The translations under genes and the position numbers were made by a program. A DNA stretch of 64,000 nucleotides from Poa pratensis (Eukaryota; Streptophyta; Magnoliopsida; Poales; Poaceae), in assembly GCA_947311845.1 (NCBI GenBank), contig CAMZMU010000040.1, positions 62,638,830-62,702,829 of the forward strand, read 5' to 3'. Below, piece by piece: positions 52,415 through 64,000 of the stretch. Below the pieces are notes generated by a model, which saw only the letters and a program-made list of their open reading frames with translations, had not been told where the DNA came from and ran no database searches. How positions within the stretch are numbered: the first letter of the stretch is position 1; each line of letters begins with the position of its first letter.

Positions 52415-54001
52415 TCTTTCAACACCATGATCAAGACCCGGCAACCATTACTCTGGGAGGAACTGGACAAGATGGGGATTGAAGTGGTTAGTTATGGAGC
52501 TGTGGATCAACTCATGTTGCAGCCAACACTATGGGATCAGATCAAGAAAGCCAGAACGGTCACAAGAGTATCGAAGGCATCAAGCGTAGAATGGCGAAGG
52601 AAGAAGTCCCCGGTTTCACCATCGATTCCGAGGGTACTCTCTGGTATGAAGGCCGCATCTGCGTGCCGTCTGACCATGATTTGAAGCAGCTGATTATGAA
52701 AGAAGCCCACGAGACTTTATACTCCATCCACCCCGGTGGAACCAAGATGTATCAGGACCTCAAGGAGAAGTTTTGGTGGCATGGCATGAAGCGAGAGATT
52801 ACATTCTTCGTTCAGAACTATGATATCTGTCAGAGAGTCAAGGCCGAACATCAACGGCCCGCCGGATTACTCCAACCTCTCAAGATACCCGAATGGAAGT
52901 GGGATGAAGTTGGTATGGACTTTATCACGGGGTTACCCCGGTCCAACCGAGGACACGATGCCATTTGGGTCATTGTGGACCGACTCACCAAGGTTGCACA
53001 TTTCCTTCCAGTTACCACCAGACACCGGTCTGACCAGCTAGCCGACCTATACATGTCCCGTATCGTCAGCCTTCATGGAATACCCAAGACGATCGTGTCC
53101 GATAGAGGAACCCAATTCACATCGCGTTTCTGGACGAAACTTCACGAGGAGCTAGGGACAAAGCTCTTTTTCAGCACCGCCTATCACCCTCAGACGGGCG
53201 GACAGACAGAGAGAGTCAATCAAATCCTTGAGGATATGCTTAGGGCCTGCGTGTTAGCCTACGGATCCAAGTGGGAAGATTGCCTGCCGTTCGCTGAATT
53301 CTCTTACAATAACAGTTACCAAGCTAGCCTGAAGATGGCACCCTTCGAAGCTTTGTATGGATGGAAATGCCGTACTCCCCTGAACTGGTCACAGACTGGA
53401 GACAGCCAAGTTTTTGGAGTCGATGCCCGGCGAGAAGCCGAAGAACAAGTTCAACTAATCCGTGACCGTCTTAAAGCCGCTCAGTCCAGACATAAAAGTT
53501 ACGCCGACTCCAAGAGGCGTGATTTATGTTTCAAAACCGGTGACATGGTGTACCTGCGTGTTACTCCACTCAAAGGGATGCAACGTTTTCACGTTCGGGG
53601 AAAGCTTGCACCCCGTTACATCGGTCCTTTCAAGGTTGTCTGCCGAAGCGGGGAGGTATCTTACAAATTGGAATTGCCCTCTCACCTGTCCGAGTTTCAT
53701 GACGTATTCCACGTATCCTTACTCCGGAAGTGTCTGCAAGTCCCTGGCGCTACACACGCATATCAGGAGGTGGATCACCACCCTATTGACCTCAACCATG
53801 ACCTCACCTACCGAGAACGACCACTCGTGTGCTAGCTGAAGATGTCCGTGTGACCCGTAGGCGGAAGATCAAGTTTCTGAAAGTCCAGTGGACCAACCAC
53901 ACAGAAGAAGAAGCCACCTGGGAGCGTGAGGATTATCTGGAACGCGAATTTCCCGGTTTTCTCTTCTCTTCAACTCCGGAATCTCGAGGACGAGATTCTC
54001 C
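52415..54001 (+). pseudogene. Chromovirus integrase with chromodomain-like C-terminus
   Basis: A frameshift near 52555 separates the linker from the 434-residue frame 52531-53835. It has an HHCC-type N-terminus, but the first Cys is replaced by Tyr (NYDICQRVK, where CDxCQRVK is usual). The DDE core is present: GMDFITGLP, DRGTQFTSRFW, and Glu in QTERVNQILEDM. The GPY/F-like region KLAPRYIGPFKV follows. After a stop at 53833-53835 a shifted frame gives KFLKVQWTNHTEEEATWE, a chromodomain-like segment of the kind that targets chromoviruses to chromatin. The element is inactive. Confidence 0.88.
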
Positions 54002-54002
54002 T

Positions 54003-54014
54003 AAGGGGGGAAGG
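54003..54014 (+). promoter_or_regulatory. Polypurine tract of the chromovirus
   Basis: AAGGGGGGAAGG lies just before the 3' LTR, the expected primer for plus-strand synthesis. Confidence 0.8.
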
Positions 54015-54016
54015 TC

Positions 54017-57000
54017 TATAACACCCCAATTTTTCCTAGACTTGAATTGTGGTGTTAAGTTAAAATTTTCAGAAAGAGCAAAAACTTTTGTTTCATTTCA
54101 GTCAACTCTTGCTTGGTGGTCTTAGTTGTTTTCTTATGTTGTTGGTCTTGCTTGAAAACTTTTAGTAGCACTTTTATAAAAATTCCTCTAATTTAAATTT
54201 TAGTGATTTTTGATCTTCATGGTTGTTAAAACATAGCTAATCTAGAGCCCTAGATTAGGCAACCCTTGTGTCATTTTTGACATGCAACTTGACCATATTG
54301 TTCTCTGAACTTCCTACTTCTAATATGTGCATTGCTTGCCTCTTTTTAGTTTGTTTTAATACAAATCCATCTGTGTGTTAAGGGCTAATCAAAACAGTGA
54401 CCAATTGGTCAATTTTCACAACTTGTGATGTTTTAAAAATTCCTTTCTCACTCTTTTTAGCCAGCAACTTTTGCATCACCCCTTGTGGGTAATCCCACTT
54501 CTGATCTTGTTTTGTTTGGGTGTTGACCACCTTTGGATTTGTTAGTGGTTTTAGACAAAACATGTTAGTGTTAGCTTAATCTCTAACCCTAGCTAAAACC
54601 CAGCCCACCCCTCACTTGTTTCGACTCCTCCCTCACTGCTGGACAGAGAGAGAAGTCCTACTCAGCTGGAGCCCGCATGTCATTCACCCACCTCCCTCTC
54701 CACCACTCCTCTTCTCTCTTTTTCTTCCTTGCCCAATGGAGCTTCACTCCCCCTCTCCTCACTGGCCAGGCCTCGTCACCCCTGGCCACCTCATCCCTGC
54801 CCCACTCCCCACCGCCCAAGCCAGCCACTGCGAGCTCTCCTTGGCCCCCTGGTCTGAACGAGCCCGTGGAGGCGCCCCTGTCCAAAAACCCGACCCCGTG
54901 CCTCTCTGCTCCCCATTCCTCTCTCAGACCACGCACACACACCCCCTCTCTCCACCCTAGACGCCCAGCCCGCTCCCGTGCTCGCTGCCGCTCGAGAACG
55001 ACGGAGACAACCCGAAGGTTGCCACCGACGAAACCCAGCCGTGCCGCCGTTTTACTCCGGCATTCCCCGCCATTTTTGGCCGTGGATCTTCCCCTCGTCG
55101 AGGCCTAACTCTTCCCCCTCTTCTTTTTGCCCAGAGACCGCCGAAGACGTCGCCTCCATCCTTGACCCGAAGAACACGCCGCCGCCGTCGCCATGGACTC
55201 CGGCCACCCCAGCTGACGCCGTCCACGTCCGAGCCTCTCCCTCGACCCCCTTCTTCATCCCCAGCCCTCCCCAGTCGCATGCACGGCCCCTAGGTGAGCC
55301 CCTCGCCGTCGCCGTTCTTCCCTGTCCACGGCCGCCGTCGGGCGCGTCGCGCCGAAGAAGACGAACGTGAGCCGTTGATCGCGAGATCAACGGCCCAGTT
55401 CAAACCACCCCCGTGGGCTTTTCCCGCGCGCTGGACTGCGCAGTGCGGCGCAGATGGGCCGGCCCATCTCGCACGCGCGGCGGATCTACGCTGGGCCCGG
55501 CCAGATCAGGCCCGAGCACGGCCCTTTTTTTTAGCCACTGCTTTTAATCTTTTGTAGTTTCTGTTTATTGGTGATGTTTAGATTAAATCTTTTGTGGTAG
55601 ATCTATACATGCATGTTGGTTAGGAGTATTTTTAGTGGGTGCTGTGATGTTTTCTTAAACATGCAGAAGTGGGTTTGCTCAAAAATATTTAGTATGTTTT
55701 GCATGGCATTAAATCATGTGGACGGTGTCTTTTCTAGTGTTTTATTTTTAGCAGGAGCTAGGAGTGTCCAAATTGAGTGAATCCAATTTGTACAGAAAGG
55801 TAAAATCCATACCTTTCTATAGAACCCAGTCTTGCATGCAGGAGTTTCCTGAAACAGGAATGGTAGCCATGTTTGTTTTGAGACCAGAAGCATTTATAGG
55901 ATTTTTAGCTCCTGTTTAGTGATGCTTTTTGATGCAAATCCAATTCCTATAGTTTGGTATGACTCTTAGCAGTGCTGTGTTAAAAGGGTTAATTTTTAGA
56001 AGCATTATTTTAGGACTGGTGGATTTTACCCCAAAAACAGCCACTTAATTGTTTGTTTTTAATTGTTTGTGTTAGGATTGTTCTAGATGTTTTTATCCAG
56101 AGGATGTTTGTGTAATGAAATGCTTGCTGTTTTGTTTAGGTACTTTTGATTGTTGTCAACCCACCTCTTAGAATTAACGGTAGTTGCGTTTAAATTTCCG
56201 GTACCATAGAACCGCAAGAGGAGGAGCAGTACGTGGGAGTGGAACCTGCCTACGAAGAAGAGCGAGATCAGGAACACGTTGCTGAGCAAGGCAAGCCACC
56301 TCACCACTCTAATGAAATCCAATTATTTTTACAAGCATGTTTTGTTTTCAAAATAAAATAATGCATGTTTTATTTCTTCCGTGGCATTTTGCCACCCAAA
56401 AACTATTTTTCAAAATATTGTTTGGCCTAAGATATATACTAGTATATAATAGGTTTTATAAAAATTGGTCTTCACTTGAGAAGCCTTCTACTGAAGGCGC
56501 TATCAAGAAAATTATATTTTCTAGTAGTATATCCTTATATTCTTATCTCAAAACTATAGGATGGGAGCCCGGCTTTGATAAAATGTTTTCGGAGGAAAAA
56601 AAAACTGAGTTGCTGTGAGCAATCGGCGAGAAAGTGTTTTATAAAACCCGAATTGCTGGGAGCAATCGGAGATGTTTATGAAAACCCGAGTTGCTGGGAG
56701 CAATCGGAGATGTTTATGAAAACCCGAGTTTGCTGGGAGCAATCGGAAGTAATTACGAAAACCCGAGCTGCTGGGAGCAGTCGGAGGTGGAGATGATTTT
56801 CGAAAAACAAAGTACAGCCCTAGCGGCCGCCCGAACAATTAACCCGTGCAACCACATTACCTGAGATGGGTAGGGCTTAGCCGGAAACTTGTTTATCTTA
56901 GTACGGAGCACCTCAAAATGCTTAGGAGAGCGGGGCTCTCTGAACCAAGTTATCTAAATGCGGGATCCAGTTCGAGTCTGGATCGCTGCTGGTTGCAAAC

Positions 57001-58101
57001 AGTGGGCCTCCTGTCATGGCGCAGTGTTGCTTGGAGGGACCGGATCGATACGATGGCCATCTCCACTGGGTGCCGGGGAGATTCAGACCCACTGAAGAGG
57101 AGGCTCTGTACTAGGGTCGACATAGTGAAAAGCTTTGATCATGTTATCCGAAACACCGCATACTGTCGTATGAGGACCGTGGCTGATCACGGCGGAATGA
57201 CTGTTTGGTGTGGTGAAAGTGCACCACCTCTGCAGAGTGTAAAACTATTCGAATAGCCGTGTCCGCGGTCATGGACGGTTGGAAAGGTCCCCGATCTAGG
57301 CGTATGGGCAAATTTTATGTTTTAAAATGAAACAGCTTTTCGGCAAAGGAGAAAGGAGACATCAAGAAGGTACCTGGGAGGTACGGATCTGGGTGAAGAT
57401 GGTTGGTCTCGGGGAGTCAACCAGTCGGAACCCGGAAAGGAAAAAGGGGCATCCCTATCCTAGTCTTTGAAAAAGTTTTACAAAAGGATTTTCAAACGTG
57501 GAGATGGTTTCTGCCATTTCTAAAAGAAGGAGAAATATATCTGTAAATGCCCTTTTTCAATAAAGATATAGAGATGGTGTATTCTCTATGTCTAGAAAGC
57601 ATCGTTTTGCGAAAACTAAGCCCTATAGTATTATATAGAAACTCTCCTAGATTTTGTAAACCGCTTTCATTGCATTACCATGAAACTTTAAGCCTTGAGG
57701 TGGTCTTGCGAGTACGTAATTGTACTCATGGCTGTGTCCCTGGATATTCAAATGTCCAGATTTCTACGAGGAGGCCTATGTCGAGGAGGAGGAGTATGTC
57801 GACGACTACGCCGCTTAGCTGTCACCGGCAACTGCACTTGTGGGTTGCGTCCGTTGGAGACGAGGGCCGACGCTAGCCACGAGTTTCCGCTGTATCGTAG
57901 TTAATTCCGTCCTGCGCGACGATGATTTGCAGACTTGGTCATGTGACCACTTTGTGTTGTAAGACTTTTATTCGTACGCCTTGAATGATGTAACTCTTGA
58001 TACCATGTTGGTTATGTGATTGCGATGCACTGATCATTGGGATCGTGATCTATTTTACATATTGTGGACATCTCGGACTTCGGTACGAGGGGTCCCTCAC
58101 A
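54017..58101 (+). repeat. 3' LTR of the chromovirus
   Basis: 4085 bp, beginning TATAACACCCC (the usual TG start has become TA) and ending CCCTCACA. It is nearly identical throughout to 37179-41264, including the minisatellite. Confidence 0.92.
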
Positions 58102-58599
58102 CAACACAGTTGTATATATATGGTATGGCACAACCTAGGTTTGGGTGGGGTTCCGACGCTCCGGGCCCCGCTTCGGCGAAACCCTGAATCCGCTGGAAAA
58201 ACCCTAACGTTTTCGTCTACCCCCATAGACGTGCGTCGAAAGTGGGTAGGCCAGTGGACTTTTTTGCTTGGTTGTGTTAGGTTAGGCCATGGGAAGGTGA
58301 GAAACCAAAGTCTACCCCAAATCAACACAAGATTCCATCCGGTTCGCCCGAAAGGGGAGTTTTCACCTCTAAGTGCAGGAACTCACTAGAGAGAAAGTGA
58401 AGCCGGTCACACCCCGGAGTAGGATATTGCACATTTACAAGACACAACACACTTGTATACATATGGTATGGCACAACCTAGGTTTGGGTGGGGTTTCCGA
58501 CGCTCCTGGGCCCCGCTTCGGCGAAACCCTGAATCCGCTGGAAAAACCCTAACGTTTTCGTCTACCCCCATAGACGTGCGTCGAAAGGGGTAGACCAGT
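58102..58599. repeat. Tandem satellite array, right part
   Basis: Copies resume with TTGTATATATATGGTATGG at about 58111 and 58454 (period about 343 bp). The second copy is cut at 58599 (CCAGT) by the next LTR element. This is the continuation of the array at 35676-37178. Confidence 0.9.
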
Positions 58600-59095
58600 T
58601 GACATGGGTATACATCTCGGGTACCCTATCATGAGGGTACCTGGTGCACGTAACGACAAAGGCCCAATATCGAAGAGCCTATTCGAAGCCCAAGACAAGA
58701 GGCCCAAGAAGATGGAGTACCCTGCAAGATTAGACATAGGCATAGTCGGTTTAGACTTTCCTTACGTGTAAACTAGGTCGGTTACAAACTCCCGAGACCC
58801 AGCCTATTTAAAGGACTGGGAGGGGTACCGATCTGGGACGAAGCCATACTCGAACCACCAAAGCTCTTGCGAGATCGTCATCTCGCCTGAGCCACCTTGT
58901 AACCTCATAATCTCCAACGATCAATAACAGACGAGCAGGAAGTAGGGTCTTTACCTCCACCCGAGGGGCCTGAACCTGGGTAAATCTTTGCCTCTGCTTG
59001 TCAGCCGACGAAACTACCAGTACTACCACGTTCTCTCCCCATAATCTCAACCCTAGGTCCTTAACCATGGGATTTGATGAGGGTACACCTCGTCA
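58600..59095 (+). repeat. 5' LTR of the Tat-type element
   Basis: It starts TGACATGGGTATACATC and ends CTCGTCA. A TATA-like CTATTTAAAG lies at about 58804-58813. Downstream signals resemble a short R-U5. Confidence 0.85.
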
Positions 59096-59096
59096 A

Positions 59097-59115
59097 TTGG
59101 CGCCGTCTATGGGAA
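59097..59115 (+). promoter_or_regulatory. Primer-binding site of the Tat-type element
   Basis: TTGGCGCCGTCTATGGGAA directly follows the LTR end, the type used by Tat-lineage elements. Confidence 0.8.
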
Positions 59116-61480
59116 AGAATAGTGCTGGACTCGCGGTTTCTTCGGTTCCATCGGAAAACGGCGACTTGCCGATTGGATCTACAAACGGCAACTCGCCGGC
59201 TGCGTCGACAAACCAGAACTCGCCGATTCAGGCAGCACACGGCAACTCGCCGGCTCACTCGACAAACGGCACGCCAGCTTCACCCGCAAAAAGCACATCG
59301 GATCATCTAATGGATTTCGAGCCACACTCGCCAGGATTCCAGGAAGCCTTCTCCGATCTCGAGTCAGGTTTGGGTTTAACCGTTGGTTCGTTCAAGTTTT
59401 TCGTCAACAAGCTTGGTGTGCAGGACTTGACGGATCCACGCCAAATCACGACTCCCGCACCCAAGGCTCCGTCGGTTGCAGCTCCTTCAACTACGGATCC
59501 CTCAACTGTGTCCATACCATCGTCGACCCTCCAAGCTTGTTCGTCTGCAACAACCATGTCCACACGAGAGATGCGCGAGCTCATTGAAGAACTCCAGGGC
59601 GAGGAGGCCGAATCAGCATATCGCACAAACGATCCCGAGCTGGATCTCCCACTCGAGGATAGTTTCGACTGCGGGATCTCCCTCAGCGACTTCGACGAAC
59701 CTGAAACTCATATCGACAACCACGTCGACTCCGAGATCTGCGCCAACAACAACCTCGACTTCGAGATCATAACAACCTCGCAGACGCCGAGATGAGCATA
59801 GGCGACGAAGGCGTCGACTGCGAGATCCGTCCAGACGGACCACTCGATGAACATACAGGCTCAGACATGAGCCTCGATGAAGATGTCGAGTCCATGACGG
59901 GACTCGAAAGTACATACACATACCCTCGGGTCATACCCCAGCAGGTCTACGTTGCCATCGCCGCAGAAACATCAGACACTGCGGCCAGTCGCAGGCCTAC
60001 AGAATTCCCGTGCACAGTTACTATGCCGGACGGAGTCACAACTCTCACAATCACTGCTGAGATGGCAGCAAAAGCAGATAAAGTCATCAAGGAGTGCACA
60101 ATGATGCCAGCAGACGCAACACAAGAAGAGATGTTGACCTTCCAGTACTTCAACTGGCAGGAGTCACTTCGACTGAAGCAGATAAGAGCAACACTCGAAG
60201 AACGCAAAAAGCAAGCTAGCTTGTCGAGTGCGCGCAGAAGACAGCTCTCCCTGAGCTCCACCGGGCGAGCAGACACAAGACCCAGATCAAGGTTGTCACA
60301 CCTCTCGCCAGGCGAGAAGGCGGCACTCACCCGCAACTTAGGCAACTCTTCATGACATACGACGAGGAAGGACTGCCGGTGCCCAAAACAGCAGCAGGTG
60401 CTCTCTACACCGCTGCAGCATACCTGGAGGCAATCAACTCCAGCTGATGACCCCAATGCAAAACTGCATCGCCAACAGATCAAATCACTCGCCTTAGCGC
60501 GAAGGCCATACGCCAATTCCAAAACTCCAGGTGGGAGTCGAGACCGTGCCCTAGTCGACGCGCTCGGGAAGAGCATAATCACAGTGGTCGCCGCCACCAC
60601 TCGAAGGAAAGAAGGCTCGCGTAGGCGCAGGTCCAGGAGCAGATCACGCAGATCTTACAGTAGCGACTCATACTCTGATCCGAGCCACATGGAGCTCTGT
60701 GCTTCACTCGACGCGTCCGCGAGACACGGATGCCCAAAGGGTTCAAACTCACATCTGAACAGCCCAAGTACACGGGTCGACAGGAACCTTCTGGGTGGCT
60801 GGAAGACTACAGGCTGGCTGTCGCGTGCCAGCGAGGACAAACACCACGCCATGCAATACATGACTCATGCTCGAAGGCACAGCCCGCGACTGGCTCAAGG
60901 CCCTACCTTCATCAAAGTACGACTCGTGGGATCACTTCCGCGATGATTTCATCAAAAACTTCGAGCCTCTATGTGAGCGCCCAAAAACGTTCGAGGACTG
61001 CGGGCCTGCGTGCAACGTTCAGACGAAACGTGAGGTCATACATCAGACGATGGACTGAGATACGCAACTCAGTCGGAGTAATTTCAGAAGATATGGCCAT
61101 GGATGCTTTCATAATGGGACTCGCCAGGGGGACTCAAAGAAGCACTCGGTCGCAAAAAGCCAACCTCTGTGGCTACCTCTTGATGACCGCGACTGAGTGG
61201 GCAGAGGAGGACATGGCGCGCACCACACGCGGGTCCTCACCCCGTGACAATCATGAAAGCGGCAGTCGAAGCCGCAGAGACTCGTACAGAGACGACCGAA
61301 GGCGCAAACGTTCAAAACGTCACTACGACGATGACAGACCCGAATTCATGGCGGCTGGGTTCTCCACACCCCGCAATGACCAGGACAGAAGCGACCGACG
61401 ATCGGAAGATCGGCGAGACAGTCGAGATGATCGCGAGACAGTCGAGATGATCGTCGAGACAGCCGAGACACGGCCAACGC
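59109..61480 (+). pseudogene. Tat-type gag, frameshifted
   Basis: The N-terminal frame (from ATG 59109) is open to 59795 and carries repeats of the form NGNSPA/TNGNSP (about 59175-59275). It shifts to 59792-60355 (acidic, then Arg/Ser-rich). The capsid core appears at 60730-61250 in changing frames: MLEGTARDWLKALPSSKYDS, FIKNFEPLCERPKTFED, then YIRRWTEIRNSVGVISEDMA and MTATEWAEEDMARTT. An Arg/Asp-rich nucleocapsid-like tail with repeated DRRDSRDDRE follows (61260-61480). Several frameshifts are present, so it is not functional. Confidence 0.75.
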
Positions 61481-64000
61481 AGTGATAGCTACAAGAGGAA
61501 GGACTGGCGCAAGTCACGGGCACAATCTGAGCGATCATTCGAAGAAAAGATGGACGCTGATTGCAGATTCCACCTGTACAAGGGGGAGACGGAAAACTGC
61601 GATCCAATCACTCGATGAGAAACTGCAGGGAGTTCGACCAAATGGCGACTGATTACGTAAATCGCAGAAAGGCAGCAGCCGCACAAGCACCTGCACCCGT
61701 GCCTCAGCCAAACAACGTGCCTGTTCTGATGGCACCACCTCCACCACCACAGCCTGCCCAGGCGGAAATCTCGCGGGTGCCATACAGCCGTACCTCGGGT
61801 GGACGAACCACAGTACCCTCCGCCCCAAGGGCAGATGTACATGATACAGAAAGGTCGACCTTCCAACAGGGAGCAAAAACTTCGCACTCGACAAGTAAAC
61901 ATGGCGGTCATGTCACCTCCTGCGGTAACAGAATACTTGAAGGGATCCGAAACTACAATAAGCTTCAGCAAAGAGGACCACCCTCCATCGGTTGTTCGAC
62001 CAGGGCACTCTGCTCTGGTACTCGACGCGCAAATTGGAGGCTACGCCATGTCCAAGGTCTTCATGGATGGTGGGAGCGGCATAAACATCATCTTCGCAGA
62101 TACGCTCCGCAAAATGAACAGGTCAGTCGAAAACCTGCCAAGATCTTCAAATACCTTCCACGGTATCGTTCCAGGGAAAGCAATAAGCCCAGAGGCACCA
62201 TACAACTCGACGTGACGTTCGGGGACAAGCACCACTTCAGGACAGAGTCGATTGAGTTCGAAGTGGTCGACTGGAAGTCACAATACCATGCTATACTTGG
62301 ACGCCCGACGTTCGCTCGATTCATGGCGGTGCCACATTACGCATACCTCCAGCTGAAGATGCCTGGACCAAAAGGAGTAATCACAGTCAAGGGGAACTTC
62401 CAAAAGTCTGACTCTTGCGACCGAGAATTCAGCAAAATCTCTGAGATGTTTGGCATGGAAGCAACACTCGCTGATCTAGCGGTCTCCAACGATCGAACAC
62501 TTATGCCAGAGCAAAAAAGGTGGCAGTCGACAGAGCATTCAATGCCACCAATGACACAAGATCGCATCAGGTGCACCCGACTGACCCGACCAAGACAGTC
62601 AATGTCTCGTCGAGTCTGCCTATCGCATAGGAAAGCGCGCTCGTCGAATTCCTCCGTGAGAACTGGGATATATTTGCATGGTGTCCAGCAGACATGCCAG
62701 GTATTCCCAGGGAATTCGCCGAGCACTCTCTAGCTACTTCCAGTGCTAAACCAGTCAACAAACAATGCGCCGCATATCCGGCCCAAAAAGAACTGCAGTC
62801 GAAGCCGAAGTCGACAGGCTACTCGCAGCAGGATTCATCAGAGAGATCAAGAAATCACAATGGGTGGCCAACCCCGTACTCGTAGAGAAGAAGCACACAG
62901 ATATCCTTCGGATGTGCGTAGATTTTACAGCACTCAATAAGTGTTGTCCAAAGGATCACTTTCCACTACCTCGAATCGACCAGATCGTCGACTCCACCGC
63001 CGGGTGCGCTCGCTTGTCCTTCCTGGATGCTTACTCGGGTTACCACCAGATAAGGATGAAGGAAGAGATGAAGAGAAAACGGCGTTCATAACCCCACTCG
63101 GGGTCTACTGCTACACCACAATGCCTTTCGGGCTCAAGAACGCAGGCGCAACCTATCAGCGCATGATGCAAGATTGCCTCAAGAAGCAGATTGGGCGAAA
63201 CGTCCAGGTCTATGTAGATGACATCGTCATCACCACAAGAGAGGAAAACACACTACTCGATGACTTGCGAGAGACATTCGCAAACCTCAAACGCTTCCAC
63301 ATCAAGCTCAACCCGAAGAAGTGCACGTTCGGCGTGCCAGCCGGGCAACTCCTCGGGTATCTAGTCTCAGCTCGAGGAATCGAGGCGGACCCGGAGAAAA
63401 TACAGGCCATCTTGACGATGCAAAGGCCTTCAAAGCTCCACGACGTGCAAAAGTTGGCGGGTAGAGTAGCAGCACTCAGTCGATTCATCAGCAAGCTAGG
63501 CGAAAAAGCACTCCCGTTCTATCGACTGATGAAGAAGAAGCAGATAATTCGAGTGGACGCCAGAAGCCGAAGCAGCCTTCACGGACCTCAAGCGAGTCCT
63601 CACAAGCCCTCCAATCCTCGTAGCACCAAGGGAACGCGAGCCACTATACCTATGTCTCTGCAACTAACAGGGTGGTGAGCACTGTTCTAGTGGTCGAACG
63701 CAGAGAGGAGGGACACGCCCAAAGCATACAACGTCCAGTCTATTACTTGAGTGAAGTGCTCTCCACATCAAAGCAGCGGTACCCGCACTATCAGAAGCTG
63801 GCATACGCCGTGTTCATGTCCTCAAGGAAGCTGACGCATTACTTCTCCGAGCACCCGATCACTGTAATCAGCACTTCAGGGATCGGGGGGGACATCCTCA
63901 CACAAACCCAATGCAACTGGGGAGTAGCAAAATGGCTCATCGAGCTAGCACCAAGAGACATCAGTATGATTACCCGAAGGCCATCAAAGCACAAGTTTAC
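61480..64000 (+). pseudogene. Tat-type pol: protease, reverse transcriptase, start of RNase H
   Basis: Protease is recognised at 61950-62220 (VLDAQIGGYAMSKVFMDGGS, with D-G-G-S in place of D-S/T-G, the variant common in this lineage; then INIIFADTL). After QYHAILGRPTFARFMAVPHY and a linker, RT runs in shifted frames 62765-63678: CVDFTALNKCCPKDHFPLP, SFLDAYSGYHQI, MPFGLKNAGATYQRMM, catalytic YVDDIVITT, LGYLVSARGIEADPEKI. RNase H starts near 63560 and continues to the window edge (PVYYLSEVLSTSKQRYPHYQ, KLTHYFSEHPI). At least four frame changes or stops occur. Confidence 0.82.

Larger units (their letters stand above)
37179..58101 (+). mobile_element. Ty3-gypsy chromovirus (Tekay-like) with nested insertion
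   Basis: LTRs of 4086 and 4085 bp flank a tRNA-Met-type primer-binding site, an extra ORF, gag, protease, RT, RNase H, integrase with a C-terminal chromodomain-like segment, and a polypurine tract. The host array is interrupted between GACACAAC and (A)CAACACAG, consistent with a 5-bp target duplication ACAAC whose first A is shared with the LTR end. gag is interrupted by another LTR element (43690-50332). The element is 20.9 kb, or 14.3 kb without the insertion and its duplicated target. Stops and frameshifts in gag-pol make it non-autonomous now. The first 1.1 kb of the two LTRs shows about a dozen differences by eye, so the insertion is fairly recent. Confidence 0.92.
58600..64000 (+). mobile_element. 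Tat-type Ty3-gypsy element, 5' part
   Basis: A 496-bp LTR (TGACATGGG to CTCGTCA) is followed by the primer-binding site TTGGCGCCGTCTATGGGAA, gag, protease, RT and the start of RNase H. The 3' LTR is beyond the window. The left flank CCAGT (58595-58599) should be one copy of the target duplication. Short LTR, primer site and gag/protease sequence style fit the Tat lineage of grasses. Coding regions are frameshifted. Confidence 0.85.

Overview
This is a plant nuclear window, almost certainly from a Triticeae grass (wheat, goat-grass, barley or rye group). The evidence is layer upon layer of large LTR retrotransposons and CACTA transposons of types typical of Triticeae, Stowaway/SINE/LINE debris, and a single low-copy host gene: a four-exon vacuolar glycosyl hydrolase family 32 (GH32) gene of the invertase/fructan fructosyltransferase type. 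No organelle, bacterial or CRISPR features were seen. Apart from the GH32 locus and its roughly 10 kb of flanking low-copy DNA (about 18.7-29.2 kb), the window is transposable-element DNA.

Layout. 1-8476: 3' part of a Sirevirus-like Ty1-copia element (gag end, broken pol, a spliced and broken accessory ORF, several polypurine tracts, 3' LTR), inserted into a CACTA element. 8477-18656: that CACTA, with a decayed TNP2 transposase gene and a second decayed gene carrying a Transposase_24-like region, a coiled coil and a Ulp1-type cysteine protease region. 18.7-23.7 kb: low-copy flank with a 40-bp tandem repeat, a Stowaway-like MITE, a 967-bp insertion, a roughly 280-bp direct duplication and a SINE with a perfect 19-bp target duplication. 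23747-26764: the GH32 gene, with a one-base deletion in exon 3 and local indels in exon 4, probably a pseudogene. 26.8-29.9 kb: 3' flank, a second copy of a block that also lies 5' of the gene, and two LINE fragments in opposite orientations.

29.87 to about 35.58 kb: a minus-strand CACTA with the C-terminal half of TNP2, a 199-bp palindrome and an intact ORF encoding an AP2/ERF DNA-binding domain. 35.68-37.18 and 58.10-58.60 kb: one tandem satellite array (about 343-352 bp period) split by a 20.9-kb Ty3-gypsy chromovirus (37179-58101) with 4.08-kb LTRs. That chromovirus has an intact extra ORF (334 residues, coiled coil, acidic tail) between its primer-binding site and gag, and its gag is interrupted by a 6.6-kb non-autonomous Sabrina/Athila-like LTR element with a perfect 5-bp target duplication. 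58600-64000: 5' LTR, gag and part of pol of a Tat-type Ty3-gypsy element, also inserted in the satellite.

How the parts relate. The nesting order can be read from the interruptions: the satellite is older than the chromovirus, which is older than the Sabrina-like element; the left CACTA is older than the copia; the plus-strand LINE is older than the right CACTA. Nearly all TE genes have frameshifts or stops and cannot make full proteins. The only long intact ORFs with recognisable features are the extra chromovirus ORF and the AP2-domain ORF.
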